Under the pieces are notes generated by a model. It ran no database searches. It saw only the letters and a program-made list of their open reading frames with translations, and was not told the DNA's origin. A stretch of DNA of 64,000 nt from Rhodococcus sp. 14-2470-1b (GTDB lineage: Bacteria; Actinomycetota; Actinomycetes; Mycobacteriales; Mycobacteriaceae). Positions within the stretch are counted from its first letter, which is position 1; each line of letters begins with the position of its first letter. The position numbers and the translations under genes are program-made. Positions 61,230 through 64,000 of this stretch are shown in pieces. Where the stretch lies: the NCBI RefSeq assembly GCF_002259415.1, contig NZ_NPFY01000035.1, forward strand, positions 1 through 64,000, given 5' to 3'.

Positions 61230-64000
61230 ATGACCGCACACTCCGAGCGCTTCCGCCCGACGCGAGCAGGAATCGTCAACCTGTGGGACTACCGTGACCA
61301 AGAGTTCTCGTTCGCCGACGGACGGCTCGTCCTCCGCGGTCCGAACGGTTCGGGTAAGACCAAAGCCCTCGAAGTTCTGTTCCCCTTCGTCCTCGACGGG
61401 CGCATCGAACCGCGCCGGCTCAACCCGTTCGCGGGTGAGGAACGGACGATGAAGTCCAACCTGCTCTATCGCGGTCAGGAGAGCGCGCACTCCTACGTCT
61501 GGATGGAGTTCTCGCGCGGCACTCACGAGGACCCCGAGTCGGTCACCGTCGGAATCGGAATGCGTGCCAGCAGGCAGAACGACAAGGTCACTCGCTGGTA
61601 CTTCGTCGCCGACGGTCGCGCCGGGGTGGATTTTTCGTTGCTGGGCTCCGACGACCGCCCGCTGACCAAGAAGCAACTCGCCGAGCAGTTGGGCACCGAC
61701 GCATTGACCGATCGGCCCGTGGACTATCGGGCTGCAATCGACGCCCGCATGTTCGGACTCGGCGCGGAGCGGTACGACCAGCTGATCAATCTCATTCTGA
61801 CGCTTCGCCGTCCGCAGCTCGCGAAGAACCTTGACCCGAAGGGGTTGTCGCAGGCGCTGACCGACGGGCTGCGTCCCCTCGACGATCAGTTGGTGCTCGA
61901 AGCTGCGCGCTCGTTCAGCGACATGGAAGAGGTGGGGCGGGCCCTCGAAGGTCTCGCCCAGGCGGACCAGGCTGCGAAGAATTTCGTCGGGGTCTACTCG
62001 AAGTATCTCCGTGTGCAGGCTCGCTCGGATGTCGAACAGGTCTCCCGCAGGCTCGAAGCGGTGACCCACGCGACGACGGCGCACTTCGCCGCAGCCGCAC
62101 TGAAGGAACGTCGGTTGCAGGAGCGTCTGGCTGCCGAGAAACGATTCGACGACGCCGAACGCGCCCTCGACCAGGCACTCGCCGATCGCGAGACGCTGCG
62201 GCGTTCGAGCGCCTACGAGGGCAAGCAGCAGCTCGACGACTTGGCGGAATCGGCTGCGAAACTGAAGGTCTCGGCCGCCCAACAGTCCGACCGTGCACGA
62301 GGTGCACAGGCCGAGCTGGAGAAGCGCACCACCGAATCCGCGAGGGCGGACACCGCGCTGAAGGATGCGACGACAGCGCTCGCTCGCGCCGAGGAGGATT
62401 TGCAGGCCGCTGCCGAGGACGCGGGTATCGCGTGGGCATCGATGCCCGCGGGCGCACGCACCGACCAGTTCAGCACGGCTTTGCGTGGTCACGCCGAGGA
62501 GCGTGACGGCGACGTGCGCGCCGTGCGTGAGGCGCTCGGAACAGCGGAGAAGGCGAGCACCGAACGTGCGCGCGCAGACCGCAGTGCCACCAGGGCTCAC
62601 GAGCTGCTGGACGCCGCGCGTGCAGCCGTGACGGAAGCCGAGGCATCGGTGGAACTCGCACGGGCGCAGTACACGTCGGCACTGCGGTCGTGGTGGTCCG
62701 AGCATTCGTCCACCTACCAGCTCGCCGGCATCACGTCGTCGGCGTTCGAGGCTCTCGATGCCGCCGTTCCGCGCATCGGCGAGGACGACGGGCCGAGCCT
62801 GGACACCGTGCTCGCCGACGCCTCGGCCGACGGACTCGATACCGTTCGGGCTCGGCGAACGCACGCACAGCTCAGTGCTGCCGCGCTCACCGAAGAACTG
62901 TCGTCGATGCGTGCCGAGCGGGACCTCGTCAGCGCCGAACACGACGACGCACCTCCACCCTTCGCGGCGCGCACGTCCTCGCGTGACGGTCTGCTCGGCG
63001 CGCCGCTGTGGCAGCTCGTGCGGTTCGCCGAGGGCGTCGATCCGTCCGAGGCGGCAGGTGTCGAATCCGCACTGCAGGCAGCGAACCTGCTCGACGGCTG
63101 GGTCTCGCCGACAGCCGTCCCCGACTCGCTCGAGTCCGAGCAGTACCTCGTTCCCGCTCCCGTGGAGTCTCGCCCGACCGGTCCCACCTTGGTGGACGTC
63201 CTCGTTCCCGAGTCAGGGACGGACGTGCCGGAGGAACTGATTCGAGACATCCTGTCCTCGATCTCGTTGGGACTGGTCGACGGCGTGACGTGTGTCGGTG
63301 TCGACGGCCGGTTCCGTCAAGGACTTCAGTGGGGACGGCACCGTAAACAGGACGCCGAGTACATCGGAGCGACGGCCCGCGCAGCCCGGCGCGCTACCCG
63401 CATCGCCGAGCTGGACAAATCCATCGCCGGATCCGAAGCGTCGCTGAACGCCACCCGAGACGAGGAACGCTCGGCCGCCGACCTCCTTCGCGGACTCGCC
63501 GCGGCAGCCAAGCAGCTGCCCAAGGCGTCGGCGATCATCAAGTCGCAGAAGGCCGTGACGGAATCCGCCGGGGCCCTGCGGACATCACAGGCCGGGGCGG
63601 CTGCCGCAGACGCCGAACTCGACCAGGCCATCGCGGAACTGTCCGCCCGAGAGAAGCATCTACGTTCCACGGCGGTCGCACACCGCACACCGCACACCGC
63701 ACGGGAAATCGACTCGCTGGCCGCGGCCATTCGACATTTCGAGAATCAAGGCGAGCTGGTCCTACGCCGACGCGGCGACCGCGTGCGCGAGGCCGAACGC
63801 GGTCGCGAAGCGTTGAACAGGTTGGAGGAGCAGACCGGCCTGGCCGAGGAACTCGCCGAGGAAGCGGCCATCGCCGAGGAGAGTCATCTTCAACAGGTTC
63901 AGAAGCTCGAGATTCTCAGCGAGAAGCTCGGGTCGACCGCCGATCAGATAAACGCCGACCTGGAACGTGCGCGCGAGAAGATCGAGGCGTGCAAGGTCGA
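61230..64000 (+). CDS. jetC: Wadjet type II SMC-like ATPase JetC (TIGR02680), 3' end outside window
   Basis: The first 923 codons of an SMC/Rad50-like ATPase. The N-terminal head has the Walker A motif RGPNGSGKTKALEVLFPFVLDG near residues 35-45, followed by the TIGR02680 block LLYRGQESAHSYVWMEF. A long Ala/Glu/Arg-rich coiled coil runs from about residue 230. A globular hinge-like interruption lies around 560-700 (GLLGAPLWQLVRFAEGVD). The returning coiled coil is cut by the window edge, so the signature and Walker B motifs of the second head half are not visible. JetC should extrude DNA loops and present circular plasmids to the nuclease JetD, expected immediately to the right. Confidence 0.92.
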   Translation, partial: MTAHSERFRPTRAGIVNLWDYRDQEFSFADGRLVLRGPNGSGKTKALEVLFPFVLDGRIEPRRLNPFAGEERTMKSNLLYRGQESAHSYVWMEFSRGTHEDPESVTVGIGMRASRQNDKVTRWYFVADGRAGVDFSLLGSDDRPLTKKQLAEQLGTDALTDRPVDYRAAIDARMFGLGAERYDQLINLILTLRRPQLAKNLDPKGLSQALTDGLRPLDDQLVLEAARSFSDMEEVGRALEGLAQADQAAKNFVGVYSKYLRVQARSDVEQVSRRLEAVTHATTAHFAAAALKERRLQERLAAEKRFDDAERALDQALADRETLRRSSAYEGKQQLDDLAESAAKLKVSAAQQSDRARGAQAELEKRTTESARADTALKDATTALARAEEDLQAAAEDAGIAWASMPAGARTDQFSTALRGHAEERDGDVRAVREALGTAEKASTERARADRSATRAHELLDAARAAVTEAEASVELARAQYTSALRSWWSEHSSTYQLAGITSSAFEALDAAVPRIGEDDGPSLDTVLADASADGLDTVRARRTHAQLSAAALTEELSSMRAERDLVSAEHDDAPPPFAARTSSRDGLLGAPLWQLVRFAEGVDPSEAAGVESALQAANLLDGWVSPTAVPDSLESEQYLVPAPVESRPTGPTLVDVLVPESGTDVPEELIRDILSSISLGLVDGVTCVGVDGRFRQGLQWGRHRKQDAEYIGATARAARRATRIAELDKSIAGSEASLNATRDEERSAADLLRGLAAAAKQLPKASAIIKSQKAVTESAGALRTSQAGAAAADAELDQAIAELSAREKHLRSTAVAHRTPHTAREIDSLAAAIRHFENQGELVLRRRGDRVREAERGREALNRLEEQTGLAEELAEEAAIAEESHLQQVQKLEILSEKLGSTADQINADLERAREKIEACKV

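Noticed and set aside
59994..62942. 982-codon minus-strand open frame opposite jetB and jetC
   Set aside because: It mirrors two well-supported genes with known domains; the product is Arg/Gly/Val-rich without motifs, typical of antisense frames in GC-rich DNA.

Overview
The window looks like chromosome from a high-GC, mycolic-acid-lineage actinobacterium, most probably Rhodococcus or a close relative. The reasons are the complete Pup-proteasome locus, an F420-type oxidoreductase repertoire, a DprE2-like SDR, an MTB12-like lipoprotein, frequent GTG starts and ATGA stop/start overlaps. From recall, the gene order tracks the M. tuberculosis stretch from about Rv2051c (lnt/ppm1) to Rv2125 (PAC2), with local insertions. 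No tRNA, rRNA, CRISPR array, transposase or integrase was seen.

Layout. 1-2952 (-) is the start of a large NRPS running off the left edge, followed by a 600-bp AT-richer gap. 3552-9147 (-) holds lnt, an amidohydrolase, fxsA and a two-component system. 9165-12834 (+) has a TSUP permease and the tldD/tldE protease pair. 12864-15520 (-) has a VOC protein, a second amidohydrolase and an F420/FMN split-barrel enzyme. 15537-26099 is a cobalamin block: cobN (-) under a B12 riboswitch, a free-standing AlaRS catalytic core, cobG-cobH-cobIJ (+), then cobK and cobL (-) with a DprE2-like SDR upstream. cobM is not in the window. 26884-34424 has a split-barrel protein, an M24 peptidase, a 5'-3' exonuclease, a Pro/Gln/Gly-rich DUF4333 membrane protein, helY, tatC and tatA.

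34499-44915 (-) is the pupylation/proteasome locus: pafC, pafB, pafA, prcA, prcB, pup, dop and mpa/arc. It is interrupted on the other strand by a PAP2-diacylglycerol-kinase fusion. PafA ligates Pup, Dop deamidates or removes it, Mpa unfolds the substrate, and the PrcBA core degrades it. 45096-54934 carries an MTB12-like lipoprotein, trmI, a RecB-like nuclease, a thioesterase, hisG/hisE, a HAD phosphatase, cobalamin-dependent metH and a PAC2 protein. metH is a consumer of the product of the cob block.

55090-58228 (+) is a nitrite-assimilation operon: a small unknown protein, nirB and nirD, behind a GlnR-like box. 58285-64000 (+) holds the first three genes (jetA, jetB, start of jetC) of a type II Wadjet anti-plasmid system (DUF2397/DUF2398/TIGR02680). 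jetD is expected just beyond the right edge. The most unusual items are the truncated AlaRS paralog, the Wadjet locus, a short repeat family found inside cobN and at the prcA 3' end, and several palindromes and operator-like sites between genes.
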